Below, piece after piece: positions 1 to 9,107 of a stretch of DNA of 64,000 nucleotides; the first letter of the stretch is position 1; every line of letters begins with the position of its first letter. The notes beneath the pieces are model-generated. The model did not search any database and was not told the DNA's origin. It worked only from the letters and a program-made list of their open reading frames with translations. Origin of the DNA: Dietzia lutea (GTDB taxonomy: Bacteria; Actinomycetota; Actinomycetes; Mycobacteriales; Mycobacteriaceae). The DNA lies in contig NZ_CP015449.1 of NCBI RefSeq assembly GCF_003096075.1, positions 744,001 to 808,000 on the forward strand. Reading direction: 5' to 3'. The position numbers and the translations under genes are program-made.

Positions 1-1
1 C

Positions 2-1348
2 TGCCATGTCGACCGCGAGGCGACCCTCGCCGAGGCCCGGCGCTCCGAGGAGCGGTACAGGAGCGGTGCGCCGCTCGGTCCGCTCGACGGGGTGCCCACG
101 TCGATCAAGGACATCTTCTACACCCGGGGCGTCCCGACCCTGCGGGGCTCCCACCTGCTGGCCGACAAACCGGGTGCTGCCGATCCGGGGTCCTGGCCAG
201 ACGACGCACCGGTGACCTCCGCGGTCCACGAGGCCGGATGCGTGGTGATCGGCAAGACCACGACCCCGGAGTTCGCCTGGAAGGGCGTCACCGACAACAC
301 GCTCACCGGGATCACTCGCAACCCGCACGACCCGGCCCTGACCCCGGGCGGCTCGAGCGGCGGGGCGGCGTCGGCGGTCGCCGCCGGGCTCGGGCAACTC
401 GCGCTGGGCACCGACGGCGGCGGCTCGGTCCGGATCCCCGCAGCGTTCTGCGGGATCGTCGCGCTCAAACCCACCTACGGGGTCATCCCGATGTTCCCCT
501 CGAGCCCGTTCGGCACGCTCGCGCACGCCGGGCCGATGACCCGCACCGTGTCCGACACCGCCGTGTTCATGGACGCCCTGCTGCGCCCCGACCCACGGGA
601 CTGGTCCGCCGTCCCCGCGCGCGCCACCACGCCCGGTCCCGGCGGGTACCTGGCCGCGGCGACCGAGGGGACCCGCGGCGACCGCCCGCTCGAGGGCCTA
701 CGGGTCGCCTACAGTCCGACGCTGGGCTTCGGCCGTAACGATGCCGACGTCGAGCGCGAGGTCACCCGCGCGGTCGGCGTCCTCTCCGACCTCGGCGCGC
801 ACGTCGACACCGTCGACCCGGGCGTGACCGATCCCGTCGACGCGTTCCACGTCCTGTGGTTTGCGGGCCTCGCCGCGGTCCTGGCGCCGCACGGGCCGGA
901 CGCGATCGAACGCGTGGACCCGTCGATGCGCGAGGCCCTGGGCCGGTACCACGACTACTCCGCCGCCGACTATCTCGACGCGGTCGCCGTCCGCATGGCG
1001 CTGGGGGCGAGAATGGCCGATTTTCACCAGCAGTACGACATCCTCATCACGCCCACCACCCCGATCCCGGCTTTCGAAGCGGGTTCGGACGTGCCGCCGG
1101 GCTGGCACAGCCCCGACTGGACCTCGTGGACGCCCTACACTTATCCGTTCAACATGACCCAGCAGCCAGCGCTGAGCGTCCCGTGCGGGACGACCGACGC
1201 CGGACTCCCGGTGGGCCTGCAGGTGGTGGGGGCCCGCTTCGAGGACCGGCTCGTCGTCCGGGTCGGCGCCGCCCTCGAGGCCGCGCTGGGCAGGGTGATG
1301 CCCACGCCGCGGGTCCACGCCGGCGGCTCGGGGGGCGGCGACCGATGA
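2..1348 (+). CDS. Amidase-signature family hydrolase (5' end outside window)
   Basis: This is the C-terminal majority of an amidase-signature enzyme, which hydrolyses a C-N amide bond. The frame is open from base 2, so the true start lies before the window. All three parts of the Ser-cisSer-Lys triad are visible: the lysine in GVPTSIKDI (codon at 107), the cis-serine in TPGGSSGGAAS (353-358) and the nucleophilic serine in TDGGGSVRIP (codon at 425). The conserved FCGIVALKPTYG block follows. The C-terminal PFNMTQQPALSVPCG stretch is also typical of the family. The substrate cannot be read from sequence. The stop overlaps the start of the GntR gene by four bases (ATGA), so the two are co-translated and the regulator probably controls this amidase operon. 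Confidence 0.9.
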   Translation, partial: CHVDREATLAEARRSEERYRSGAPLGPLDGVPTSIKDIFYTRGVPTLRGSHLLADKPGAADPGSWPDDAPVTSAVHEAGCVVIGKTTTPEFAWKGVTDNTLTGITRNPHDPALTPGGSSGGAASAVAAGLGQLALGTDGGGSVRIPAAFCGIVALKPTYGVIPMFPSSPFGTLAHAGPMTRTVSDTAVFMDALLRPDPRDWSAVPARATTPGPGGYLAAATEGTRGDRPLEGLRVAYSPTLGFGRNDADVEREVTRAVGVLSDLGAHVDTVDPGVTDPVDAFHVLWFAGLAAVLAPHGPDAIERVDPSMREALGRYHDYSAADYLDAVAVRMALGARMADFHQQYDILITPTTPIPAFEAGSDVPPGWHSPDWTSWTPYTYPFNMTQQPALSVPCGTTDAGLPVGLQVVGARFEDRLVVRVGAALEAALGRVMPTPRVHAGGSGGGDR

Positions 1349-2082
1349 CGACTTCCGTCCCGGAACCCGGCGCCGGGCCGGCCGCGGTGCCCGCTGCGGA
1401 GTCCGCCCCTGATCACGCCCCGAGCCTGGCCCCCGTCGTCCGCGAGTCGACGCCCTCGCTCATCGCGCGGACGCTCCGGCGGGCGATCTCCGACGGCACG
1501 TTCGCCCCGGGCACCCAGCTCGGCGAGGCCGGGTTGGCGCGTTCCCTCGGCGTGAGCCGCGGCCCGCTGCGCGAGGCGATGCAGCGACTGACGCAGGAGG
1601 GGCTCCTGGTTTCCCACCGCAACCGCGGGCTCTTCGTCGCCGACCTGACCCCCGAGGCCGTCGAGGACATGTACCTGCTGCGCACGACGGTCGAGACGGC
1701 CGCCCTCGACCGGGTGCTCGACCTCGGTCTGGGGGCCGACACGGCCGACGCTCTCGACGCCGCCGTCGACGCCATGGCCGCCCTCGCCGACGAGCCGCGA
1801 TCCGCGGCCATGGTCGCGGCGGATCTGGACTTCCACCACGCCCTCGTCGAGGCCGCGCGGAGCCCGCGGCTGTCACGCGTGCACGAGACGGTGCTGGTCG
1901 AGACGAGCATGTGCCTGCGCGCCATGCGCGGTACGTATTCGGACGCCGCGTCCAGGCTCGCCGAGCACCGCGCGATCGCCGACGCGGTCCGCGCGGCGGA
2001 CCCGGGCCCGGCGCGCGCGCTGCTGGTGGACCACATGAGGGACGGGCTCGCCCGGGTCCTCGGATCCGGCGCGGCGGTCTGA
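1345..2082 (+). CDS. GntR-family transcriptional regulator, FCD (FadR) subfamily
   Basis: This is a 245-residue ligand-responsive repressor or activator. Residues about 35-100 form a winged-helix GntR domain (LIARTLRRAISDGTFAPG, then ARSLGVSRGPLREAMQRL, then HRNRGLFV). The rest is an all-helical FCD domain (VEDMYLLRTTVETAA, DLDFHHALVEAA), which in this family binds carboxylates through a metal site. The first 30 residues are a low-complexity Ala/Pro-rich leader. The start ATG overlaps the amidase stop, which fixes it. FCD regulators typically bind short TTGT-type palindromes. One such site lies at 9108-9119 in front of the aminotransferase operon, so that operon is a possible second target, but this link is inference. 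Confidence 0.88.
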   Translation: MTTSVPEPGAGPAAVPAAESAPDHAPSLAPVVRESTPSLIARTLRRAISDGTFAPGTQLGEAGLARSLGVSRGPLREAMQRLTQEGLLVSHRNRGLFVADLTPEAVEDMYLLRTTVETAALDRVLDLGLGADTADALDAAVDAMAALADEPRSAAMVAADLDFHHALVEAARSPRLSRVHETVLVETSMCLRAMRGTYSDAASRLAEHRAIADAVRAADPGPARALLVDHMRDGLARVLGSGAAV

Positions 2083-2085
2083 CCT

Positions 2086-2128
2086 GGCCCGGGCGCGCAA
2101 CCGTCTGACGCGGCCGCGGGCCCGGGCC
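2086..2128. terminator. Weak inverted repeat between convergent genes
   Basis: GGCCCGGGC (2086-2094) and GCCCGGGCC (2120-2128) are 9-bp complementary arms, 25 bases apart, between the convergent GntR and LuxR-type genes. There is no U-tract. It may act as a bidirectional terminator, but in DNA this GC-rich the pairing could be chance. Confidence 0.35.
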
Positions 2129-2142
2129 GGGGGCGCACAGGG

Positions 2143-2760
2143 TCAGTGGACGGGTTCGAACCCGTTCTTCAGAGCCCAGGCGACCGCCTGCGGCCGGGTC
2201 GTCACGCAGATCTTGCGGTAGGCGTCCCGGATGTAGGACTTCACGGTGTTGATCGACAGGTAGCAGGCCGAGGCGATGTCCTCGTTGGACAGTCCCTGTG
2301 CGATGAGCGCGAGCATCTCGGCCTCGCGCGGGGACAGCCCGGAGTCCCCGGTGGGCCACACGGCGTACGGTCCGGTGTCCCCATCGCGGGCCGCCGCGGT
2401 CAGGGTCTCCCCGGCCGCGATGCGTTCGATCCCCGCGACGAGCTCCTCGCCGACCAGCGACTTGGCGAGGAAGCCGCGCGCGCCCGCCGCGACCGCCTCG
2501 TCCACGGCGCGGGGGTCGGTGATGAACGAGTACACGACCACGGCGCCGACATGCGGCTCACGCGCCAGCTGGGCGCACTGGTCCTGCCATCCGGGTCCGG
2601 AACCGAACGTGTCGAACAGCACCACGTCGACGGGCTCGGGCACGCGTGTGTCGCCGTGTCCGGGCAGAAGCGTCACACGGTCCGCGTACGGGCCCAGCAG
2701 CGCCTCCACACCGGCGATGACCAGCGGATAATCGTTGAGGACCGTGACCGTCACAGGCAT
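2143..2760 (-). CDS. NarL/FixJ-type response regulator (LuxR HTH)
   Basis: This is a 205-residue two-domain regulator. Residues 1-120 look like a receiver domain: a beta-strand TVTVLNDYPLVIAGVEALL, a candidate phospho-acceptor aspartate in DVVLFDTFG near residue 50, and the AAGARGFLAKSL segment carrying the conserved lysine. Residues about 143-200 form a LuxR/GerE helix-turn-helix (LSPREAEMLALIAQGLSNEDIASACYLS, then INTVKSYIRDAYRKI). The acidic cluster that usually precedes strand 3 is reduced (ND at residues 9-10), so phosphorylation may be atypical. No histidine kinase gene is adjacent. It is transcribed away from the whiB-like gene across a 95-base gap. Confidence 0.85.
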   Translation of the reverse strand: MPVTVTVLNDYPLVIAGVEALLGPYADRVTLLPGHGDTRVPEPVDVVLFDTFGSGPGWQDQCAQLAREPHVGAVVVYSFITDPRAVDEAVAAGARGFLAKSLVGEELVAGIERIAAGETLTAAARDGDTGPYAVWPTGDSGLSPREAEMLALIAQGLSNEDIASACYLSINTVKSYIRDAYRKICVTTRPQAVAWALKNGFEPVH

Positions 2761-2855
2761 GAAGAAACTTTAGCAGTGTTGACCCATCCCACCCGTGGGG
2801 GTGTGCCGAATCACCTCCGATCTGACGGAAGCTGGAACGGACGGTGGGAGGAAAG

Positions 2856-3131
2856 ATGCAGCACAGCGTGTTGACCAAGACCGACGAGCAGTGGGCCTGG
2901 GCCGATCACGGTCGGTGCCGGGACATTCCGGACCTGTTCTACAACGGGGAGGACGAGGCCAAGTCGACGCGGCGGCGCAAGGAGGCCGCGGCCAAGAAGC
3001 TCTGCGCGCAGTGCCCCGTCATCGACGCCTGCCGCCGCCACGCCACGTACAACCGCGAGCTGTACGGCGTGTGGGGCGGGATGACCGAGGCCGAGCGCCA
3101 CCGTCAGGCCGGCCGCGTCCGCACCGGCTAG
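2856..3131 (+). CDS. WhiB-family iron-sulfur regulator
   Basis: This is a 91-residue WhiB-like protein, an actinobacterial [4Fe-4S] transcription factor. The four cluster cysteines are present: one in DHGRCRD and three in the C-x2-C-x5-C block LCAQCPVIDAC. They are followed by the family's glycine turn GVWGGMTEAER and a basic tail RHRQAGRVRTG. I chose the ATG at 2856 because GGGAGG (2846-2851) lies just upstream; a GTG at 2844 would place the start over that ribosome site. The W-A-W-A-D-H-G-R-C spacing and the CPVIDACRRHA block look closest to WhiB3-type proteins, but subgroup assignment by eye is tentative. Confidence 0.93.
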   Translation: MQHSVLTKTDEQWAWADHGRCRDIPDLFYNGEDEAKSTRRRKEAAAKKLCAQCPVIDACRRHATYNRELYGVWGGMTEAERHRQAGRVRTG

Positions 3132-3165
3132 CGGCCCCGGGTCCGGCCGGCGGGCCTGACGCTTC

Positions 3166-3219
3166 CCACCGGCCCGTCCCGCCCCACCGGCCCGTCCCGC
3201 CCCACCGGCCCGCCCCCCA
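3166..3219. repeat. Three tandem copies of an 18-bp unit
   Basis: The unit CCACCGGCCCGTCCCGCC begins at 3166, 3184 and 3202, with the third copy diverging at its end. It fills the gap between the convergent whiB-like and gabD-like genes. The repeat is C-rich on the plus strand, so transcripts from the minus strand would be G-rich. A role in termination is possible but not shown. Confidence 0.75.
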
Positions 3220-3229
3220 GGCCGGCCGG

Positions 3230-4693
3230 TCAGTACACGGGGATCGCGACGAGCTTGGTCTCGAGGAACTCCTCGATCCCCGTCGTCCCGCCCTCGCGCC
3301 CCAGCCCGGACTGCTTGATCCCGCCGAACGGCGCGGCCGGGTTGGAGACGACGCCGACGTTGATGCCGACCATGCCGGCCTGGAGCCGCTCGGACATGGT
3401 CAGCGCGCGGTCGAGGTTCTCGGTCATGACGAACGAGACCAGCCCGTACTCGGTGTCGTTGGCCAGCGCGACGGCCTCGTCGTCGGTGTCGAACGGCACG
3501 AGCGCGGCGACGGGGCCGAAGATCTCGGTGGACATCAACCGGGCGTCCGGGGTGACGCCGGTGAGGACGGTGGGCGGGTAGAAGAAGCCGGGGCCCTCGC
3601 CGCGGGTGCCGCCGGTCAGCACCTCGGCGCCGCGGCTCACGGCGTCGTCGACCAGCTCGGCGACCTTGTCCACGGCCTTCTCCTCGACCAGCGGGCCCAC
3701 GTCGGTGCCCTCGGCGGTGCCGTCGCCCACGGTGAGGGCGGCCATCCGCTCGGTCAGCCGGCGGCCGAACTCGTCGAGCACCGACCGGTGGACGAGGATG
3801 CGGTTGGCAGACGTGCACGCCTCGCCCATGTTGCGCATCTTGGCGGCCATCGCGGCGTCGACCGCGGTGTCCATGTCCGCGTCCTCGCACACCACGAACG
3901 GCGCGTTCCCGCCGAGCTCCATGGACGTGCGCAGCACGCCGCGCGAGCACTGTTCCAGCAGCTTGCGGCCGACGGGCGTGGAGCCGGTGAAGGAGAGCTT
4001 GCGGGCGATCCCGGAGTCGATCCACGGCTCCACCACGCCGCCGGCGTCGGTCGTGCACACCACGTTGAGCACGCCGTCGGGCAGGCCGGCCTCGCGCAGC
4101 ACGTCCACCACGTACAGGGACGTCAGCGGCGTGAGGTTGGCGGGCTTGAACACCATGGTGCAGCCGGCGGCCACGGCGGGGCCGATCTTGCGGGTGGCCA
4201 TGGCCAGCGGGAAGTTCCACGGGGTGATGAGGATGGACGGGCCCACCGGCTCCTGCGTCACCATGAGCCTGGTCTTGCCGTCGGGGGAGCGGCGGGCGTC
4301 CCCGTGGATCCGGGAGGCCTCCTCGGAGAACCAGCGGAAGAACTCGGCGCCGTAGGTGACCTCGCCGCGCGCCTCGGCCAGCGGCTTGCCCATCTCACTC
4401 GTCATGAGCAGGGCGATCTCGTCGGCCCGGTACACCAGCAGCTCGTAGGCGCGGCGCAGGATCTCGGCGCGCTCGCGCGCGGGGACGGCGGCCCAGCTCT
4501 CCTGCGCCCGCCCGGCGGCGGAGATCGCGGCGGTGGCGTCGTCGGCGCCGCCGTCGGCGAGGGTGGCGATGGTCTGCCCGGTGGCCGGGTTGACCACGTC
4601 GAACGTGGCGCCGGAGGCGGCGTCGCGCCACTGCCCGTCCACGTACACGCCGGTGCCGAGTCCGGCGATGATGTCGGTGACGGAGCGGGTCAT
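3230..4693 (-). CDS. gabD: Succinate-semialdehyde dehydrogenase (NAD(P)+)
   Basis: This is a 487-residue aldehyde dehydrogenase that oxidises an aldehyde acid, probably succinate semialdehyde, to the acid. Visible motifs are the NAD-binding ILITPWNFPLAMATRKIGPA region, the general-base glutamate in TSMELGGNAPF, and the catalytic cysteine in NMGEACTSANR. The NMGE.C context and the EMGKPLAEARGEV segment are typical of the SSADH branch. The ATG overlaps the stop of the upstream FAD/Fe-S dehydrogenase (ATGA), making this the third gene of an operon with the aminotransferase. Together they fit GABA-type catabolism: transaminate the omega-amino acid, then oxidise the semialdehyde. Aspartate- or glutarate-semialdehyde are alternative substrates. 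Confidence 0.88.
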   Translation of the reverse strand: MTRSVTDIIAGLGTGVYVDGQWRDAASGATFDVVNPATGQTIATLADGGADDATAAISAAGRAQESWAAVPARERAEILRRAYELLVYRADEIALLMTSEMGKPLAEARGEVTYGAEFFRWFSEEASRIHGDARRSPDGKTRLMVTQEPVGPSILITPWNFPLAMATRKIGPAVAAGCTMVFKPANLTPLTSLYVVDVLREAGLPDGVLNVVCTTDAGGVVEPWIDSGIARKLSFTGSTPVGRKLLEQCSRGVLRTSMELGGNAPFVVCEDADMDTAVDAAMAAKMRNMGEACTSANRILVHRSVLDEFGRRLTERMAALTVGDGTAEGTDVGPLVEEKAVDKVAELVDDAVSRGAEVLTGGTRGEGPGFFYPPTVLTGVTPDARLMSTEIFGPVAALVPFDTDDEAVALANDTEYGLVSFVMTENLDRALTMSERLQAGMVGINVGVVSNPAAPFGGIKQSGLGREGGTTGIEEFLETKLVAIPVY

Positions 4694-7600
4694 GAGGGCC
4701 TCCTGGTGGTGGACGGGACGGTGGCGTCGGGAGCGGGGCTGGTGGGTTCGGGTCTGGCGGGATCGAGGAGCTCGAAGAGATGCCGCCCGGTACGGCCGAG
4801 GTGGTCGGTCTGGGTGGCGCACGAGAACCCGTCGGTGAGGACCGGCGCGTCGGGGTCGGCGCGCAGGGCGGGCGCGAGGGCCTGTTCGGCGACGGCGGCG
4901 GTGACGGCCTCGTGGCCGGCCGTGAACCCGAAGTCGCCGGCGACGCCGCAGCAGCCGGTGGCCTCGCGGACCGAGCCCACGCCCAGGGCGGTGAGCGTCG
5001 CGCGTTGCACGCGGTTGCCGAACGTCGCGTACTCGTGGCAGTGGGTCTGGACGGTGACGCGGTCGGGTGCGGTGCCGCCGGGCCAGGCGGGCGCCCGGCC
5101 CTCCGCGGCGAGGCGGCCGAGGTGGTCGGCCGACGAGCGGATCCGCGCCGCGACGCGCCGGGCCACGTCGGCGTCGGGGGTGTCGGCGAGGAGGTGGGGG
5201 AGGTCGCCGCGCAGGGTGGCCGCGCAGGAGGGTTCGACGACCACGACGGGCACCTCCGCCCCGTCCGGCCCGCGGATGCCGTCGAGGTGGCGGGCGGTCG
5301 CGCGCATCGTGCGGCGGGCGGCGTCCAGTCGGCCGGTGGTGACGTGGGTCAGGCCGCAGCAGTGGCCGGCCGAGCAGGCGACGGAGGTGTGCGAGCCGCC
5401 CAGCACGCGGGCGGCGGCGCCGGCGACGTGCGGGCGCAGTCCCCGGGTGAACGAGTCGAGGAACAGCACGACCTCGGCGGACGTCCGCGCGCCCGCCGGA
5501 TCGCCAGAGCCCCGTCGGCCCTTCCCGCGCCGGTCGCGGAGGTGCCACACGCTGTCGGGGACGCGGGCGAGCTCGTCGCGCAGCGCGCGGGCGGAGGCGA
5601 ACCGCGGCAGCGCGCGTTCGCCGGTGATCCCGCCGAATCGCGCGGCGGCTCGCCCGACCGGGGTGGCGAGCAGGGCGTTGAGCGGTCCGGCCACGCGGAC
5701 GGTGGCGCGCAGCCACAGCGGCAGCAGGCCGAGGGAGTAGTGGGCGCGCGGCCGCACGCGGCGGCGGTAGCGGCGGTGCAGCGCCTCGGCCTTGAAGGTG
5801 GCCATATCGACGCCGGTGGGGCAGTCCGAGGAGCACGCCTTGCAGGCCAGGCACAGCTCGAGCGACTCCTCGACCGCAGGGTCGTCCACGGCGATCGTGC
5901 CGCGCACGACCTCCTGGAGGACGCGGGCCCGGCCTCGGGTGGAGTCGCGCTCGTCGCCGGTCGCACGGTAGGACGGGCACATCACGCCGCCGGCGGAGGT
6001 GCGGCACCGGCCCACTCCGATGCAGGCCTGGACCGGGTGGGCGCCGTCGGCGGAGGTGAGCAGTCCCAGGTCGCGCCGGCCGACCCCCGGGCTGACGCCG
6101 GCCAGGGCGAGGTCCGCGTCGATCGGCCGGGTGGCGGTGAGCCCGCCGGGCGCGAGCAGGCCCGCGGGGTCCCAGATGCGCGCGAACTCCTCGAACGCGC
6201 CCAGCATCTCCGGCGAGTACATCAGCGGCAGCAGTTCCGAGCGGGCGCGGCCGTCCCCGTGCTCACCGGACAGGGAGCCGCCGTGGCGCACGGCGAGGTG
6301 GGCGGCGTCGGTGCAGAAGGCGCGGAAGACCGCCCGCCCGGCCTCCGAGCGCAGGTCGAACGTGATCCGGATGTGCATGCAGCCGGCGCCGAAGTGGCCG
6401 TACATCACGCCGGTGAGCCCGTGGCGGGCGAGCAGCTCGCGGAATTCGGCCAGGTAGTCGGCCAGTCGCTCGGGCGGCACGGCCGAGTCCTCCCAGCCGG
6501 GCCACGACTCGATGGTGGCGCCGGTGGCGGGGTCGGTGAGCCGGGAGCTCAGCCCGGCGCCGTCCTCGCGGACCCGCCACAGGTCGGCGCGGGTCACCGG
6601 GTCCGTCACGACGAGCGCCTCGAGGGCGTGGCCGTTGCGGGCCAGCTCGTCGGCCAGACCCGCCATCCGGGCCTCGAGCCCACCGCCGGCGCCGCCCGCC
6701 TCGCCGTCGTGCTCGTCGTCGTCGTTCCCGTCGTCGTCGAGCTCCACGAACAGCCACGCGCGCCCTTCAGGCAGGTCGGCCACGGCGTCGGCGCCGCGGC
6801 GCTGCCGCATGGTCGCCACGATCACCTCGTCGATCCCCTCCACGGCCGTGGGGCGGTGGCGCAGGATCGCCGGGACGTCCCGCGCGGCGTCCACGACGTC
6901 GGCGTAGCCCACCACCAGCAGGCCGGTGCGCGCGGCGCGGGGCACGGCGCGCATGGTCGCGGCGGTGACGATCGCGCACGTGCCCTCCGAACCGACCAGC
7001 GCGCGGGCCACGTCGAAGCCCTCCTCGGGCAACAGGTGACGCAGGTGGTAGCCGGAGACCTGGCGGGGGATGCGGCCGAGCTCGGTGCGGATCGCGGCGA
7101 GGTGCTCGGCGGCGAGGTCGCGCAGCTCGACGGTGAGGTGCTCGGCGCGCGCGGCGGCGGCCGCGTCGTCCGGGTCGGTGGCCTCGACGCCCCGGCGGGT
7201 GGCGGTGAGGCGCAGGCCGTCGGCGGTGACCAGGCGCAGCGACTCCACGTGGTCGGCGGTCCGGCCGTGACGCACCGAGTGGTTGCCGCAGGCGTCGTTG
7301 CCGATCGCCCCGCCCAGGCAGGCCCGCGACTGGCTCGAGGGGTCGGGGGCGAAGGTCAGGCGCGAGTCGGTGGCGTCGTGGACCGCGGCACGCAGGGCGG
7401 TGAGAACGGTGCCGGCCTCGGCGGTGACCGTCCGCGCGGCCTCGTCCACGGCCAGCACCCGGTGCAGGTGCCGCGACAGGTCCAGAACCAGCCCGGTGCC
7501 GACGGAGTTGCCGGCCATCGAGGTGCCGCCGCCGCGGGCGGTCGCGGGCACGCCGAGGCGGTGACACACGGCCAGCGCCGTGGCGACCTCGGCCTCCGAG

Positions 7601-7794
7601 CGGGGGAAGAGCACCGCGGACGGCACGACCCGGTAGTTGGAGGCGTCGTAGGAGTACTCGGCGACCCGGCGGCGATCGGCCTCGGGGGCCAGGCCCGCGG
7701 CGGTGAGCGCGTCGACCAGCTCGCCGACCGCCACCGTGGACCGGCCGGACCCACCGGCCCGGTCGGGCGCGGCCGCCTCGACGCGGGCGGTCAC
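4690..7794 (-). CDS. FAD- and Fe-S-binding D-2-hydroxyacid dehydrogenase (GlcD-GlcF fusion, YdiJ-like)
   Basis: This is a 1034-residue fused flavoprotein. Residues about 45-220 are a PCMH-type FAD domain (VPATARGGGTSMAGNSVG, then GGAIGNDACGNHSVRHGRTADHV). A FAD-oxidase C-terminal domain follows, with YGHFGAGCMHIRI. Ferredoxin-like cysteines come next (CIGVGRCRTS..VMCPSYRAT and CLACKACSSDCPTGVDM), and the protein ends with a GlcF-like region carrying HCCGLTH and TGCCGVAGDFGF. Length and order match the E. coli YdiJ class, known as D-2-hydroxyglutarate dehydrogenase; D-lactate or glycolate are alternatives. I chose GTG at 7794 because GTGA overlaps the aminotransferase stop. It would feed electrons to the respiratory chain. 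In this operon it could return 2-oxoglutarate for the transaminase. Confidence 0.85.
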   Translation of the reverse strand: MTARVEAAAPDRAGGSGRSTVAVGELVDALTAAGLAPEADRRRVAEYSYDASNYRVVPSAVLFPRSEAEVATALAVCHRLGVPATARGGGTSMAGNSVGTGLVLDLSRHLHRVLAVDEAARTVTAEAGTVLTALRAAVHDATDSRLTFAPDPSSQSRACLGGAIGNDACGNHSVRHGRTADHVESLRLVTADGLRLTATRRGVEATDPDDAAAAARAEHLTVELRDLAAEHLAAIRTELGRIPRQVSGYHLRHLLPEEGFDVARALVGSEGTCAIVTAATMRAVPRAARTGLLVVGYADVVDAARDVPAILRHRPTAVEGIDEVIVATMRQRRGADAVADLPEGRAWLFVELDDDGNDDDEHDGEAGGAGGGLEARMAGLADELARNGHALEALVVTDPVTRADLWRVREDGAGLSSRLTDPATGATIESWPGWEDSAVPPERLADYLAEFRELLARHGLTGVMYGHFGAGCMHIRITFDLRSEAGRAVFRAFCTDAAHLAVRHGGSLSGEHGDGRARSELLPLMYSPEMLGAFEEFARIWDPAGLLAPGGLTATRPIDADLALAGVSPGVGRRDLGLLTSADGAHPVQACIGVGRCRTSAGGVMCPSYRATGDERDSTRGRARVLQEVVRGTIAVDDPAVEESLELCLACKACSSDCPTGVDMATFKAEALHRRYRRRVRPRAHYSLGLLPLWLRATVRVAGPLNALLATPVGRAAARFGGITGERALPRFASARALRDELARVPDSVWHLRDRRGKGRRGSGDPAGARTSAEVVLFLDSFTRGLRPHVAGAAARVLGGSHTSVACSAGHCCGLTHVTTGRLDAARRTMRATARHLDGIRGPDGAEVPVVVVEPSCAATLRGDLPHLLADTPDADVARRVAARIRSSADHLGRLAAEGRAPAWPGGTAPDRVTVQTHCHEYATFGNRVQRATLTALGVGSVREATGCCGVAGDFGFTAGHEAVTAAVAEQALAPALRADPDAPVLTDGFSCATQTDHLGRTGRHLFELLDPARPEPTSPAPDATVPSTTRRPS

Positions 7795-9080
7795 GCCGCC
7801 CCGTCGCACACCCGGTGCACGGCCCGGGCGAAGCGCTCGACGCCGGCGTCGACCTCCTCGGAGGTGACCACCAGCGCGGGGATGAGGCGCACCACCGACC
7901 CGGTCGGCCCGCACGTCAGGGTGAGCAGCTCCTCGTCCACGCACGCCTGCTGGACGGCCGTCGCCAGGCGCGCGGCCTCAAGCGCGCCGGCGCTGCCGGC
8001 GGGCGCGGTGGGATCGCCGAACTCGACGCCCAGCATGAGCCCGGTCCCGCGGATGTCGCAGATCTCGCTCACGTCCGCCAGGCTACGCCGCAGGCCGTCG
8101 AGGAGCTGGGCTCCGCGGTCTGCCGCGCGCTGCACGAGGTTCTCGCGCTCGACCACGCCGAGCGTCGCGACCCCGGCCGCGGCCGCCACGGCGTTGCCGC
8201 CGTAGGTGCCGCCCTGGGAGCCGGGCCAGGCCTTGGCCATGAGCTCGGTGGGCGCCGCGATCGCGGAGATGGGGAAGCCCGAGGCGATGCCCTTGGCGGT
8301 GATGATGACGTCCGGGACCAGGCCGTCGGTGTGCTGGTGGCCCCAGAACCGGCCGGTGCGCCCGATGCCGGCCTGGACCTCGTCCAGCACGAGCAGGGCG
8401 CCGATCCGGTCGGCGCGCTCGCGCAATCCCTGCAGGTAGCGCGGGGGAGTGGCCATGTACCCGCCGTCGCCGAGGACGGGCTCGATGAGGAACGACGCGA
8501 TCTCCCGGGCGTCGACGCGCGTGGCCATGAGGTAGTCGAGCTCGGCCAGCGCGAAGTCCACGGCGTCGTCGGTGGTCCAGCCGTGACGCAGCGCGTGGGG
8601 GAACGGGGTCATCACCACGCCGCCCATGAGCGGGGAGAAGCCGGCGGAGAAGCGGGTGCCGGCCGTGGTGAGGCTGGCCGCGGCGACCGTGCGCCCGTGG
8701 AACCCACCCTGCACCGTGACGATGTTCGGGCGGCCCGTGGCCATGCGCGCCAGGCGCACGGCGGCCTCGACGGCCTCGGAGCCGGAGTTGGCGTAGAAGA
8801 CCGAGTCGATGCCGGCCGGCAGGTGCTCGCCGAGCTTGGCGGTGAGCTCGAGCAGCGGCTGGTGCATGACGGTCGTGTACTGCGCGTGGATGATCTTCCC
8901 GCACTGCTCCTGCGCGGCGGCGACGACGTCGGGGTGGCAGTGCCCGGTGCTGGTCACGCCGATGCCGGTGGTGAAGTCCAGGTAGTCGCGTCCGTCGGTG
9001 CCGTGGATCCACGAGCCGAGGGCGTGGTCCACCACGACGGGCGTGGCCTGCTTGAGAAGGGGCGACAGGTGCGCGGTCAT
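7791..9080 (-). CDS. gabT: Class-III PLP aminotransferase (4-aminobutyrate aminotransferase-like)
   Basis: This is a 429-residue fold-type I aminotransferase. Visible parts are the phosphate-binding ANSGSEAVEAA, the GFHGRT block, the LVLDEVQAGIGRTG strand that stacks on PLP, and the Schiff-base lysine in VIITAKGIASGFP. These enzymes move an omega-amino group to 2-oxoglutarate, and GABA is the likeliest donor given the downstream semialdehyde dehydrogenase. It heads a three-gene operon in which every junction overlaps by four bases. The palindrome ATTGTCAACAAT lies 28 bases upstream, a probable GntR-type operator. Because an ectoine hydroxylase gene is nearby, an ectoine-catabolism transaminase is an alternative, but the ectoine hydrolase and deacetylase genes of that pathway are absent. 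Confidence 0.86.
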   Translation of the reverse strand: MTAHLSPLLKQATPVVVDHALGSWIHGTDGRDYLDFTTGIGVTSTGHCHPDVVAAAQEQCGKIIHAQYTTVMHQPLLELTAKLGEHLPAGIDSVFYANSGSEAVEAAVRLARMATGRPNIVTVQGGFHGRTVAAASLTTAGTRFSAGFSPLMGGVVMTPFPHALRHGWTTDDAVDFALAELDYLMATRVDAREIASFLIEPVLGDGGYMATPPRYLQGLRERADRIGALLVLDEVQAGIGRTGRFWGHQHTDGLVPDVIITAKGIASGFPISAIAAPTELMAKAWPGSQGGTYGGNAVAAAAGVATLGVVERENLVQRAADRGAQLLDGLRRSLADVSEICDIRGTGLMLGVEFGDPTAPAGSAGALEAARLATAVQQACVDEELLTLTCGPTGSVVRLIPALVVTSEEVDAGVERFARAVHRVCDGAA

Positions 9081-9107
9081 GCGGTCAGTGTGTGGCCGCC
9101 CCGGTCA

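Noticed and set aside
2795-5740. Very long open frame on the plus strand (981 codons), and a 1141-codon frame at 4780-8205
   Set aside because: Both lie antisense to well-supported dehydrogenase genes. Their translations are Gly/Ala/Arg/Val-rich with no domain, as expected for shadows in GC-rich DNA.
7791-9080. Aminotransferase considered as EctB because ectD is nearby
   Set aside because: It is on the opposite strand from ectD in an operon with a semialdehyde dehydrogenase, and ectA and ectC are absent. A catabolic omega-aminotransferase fits better.
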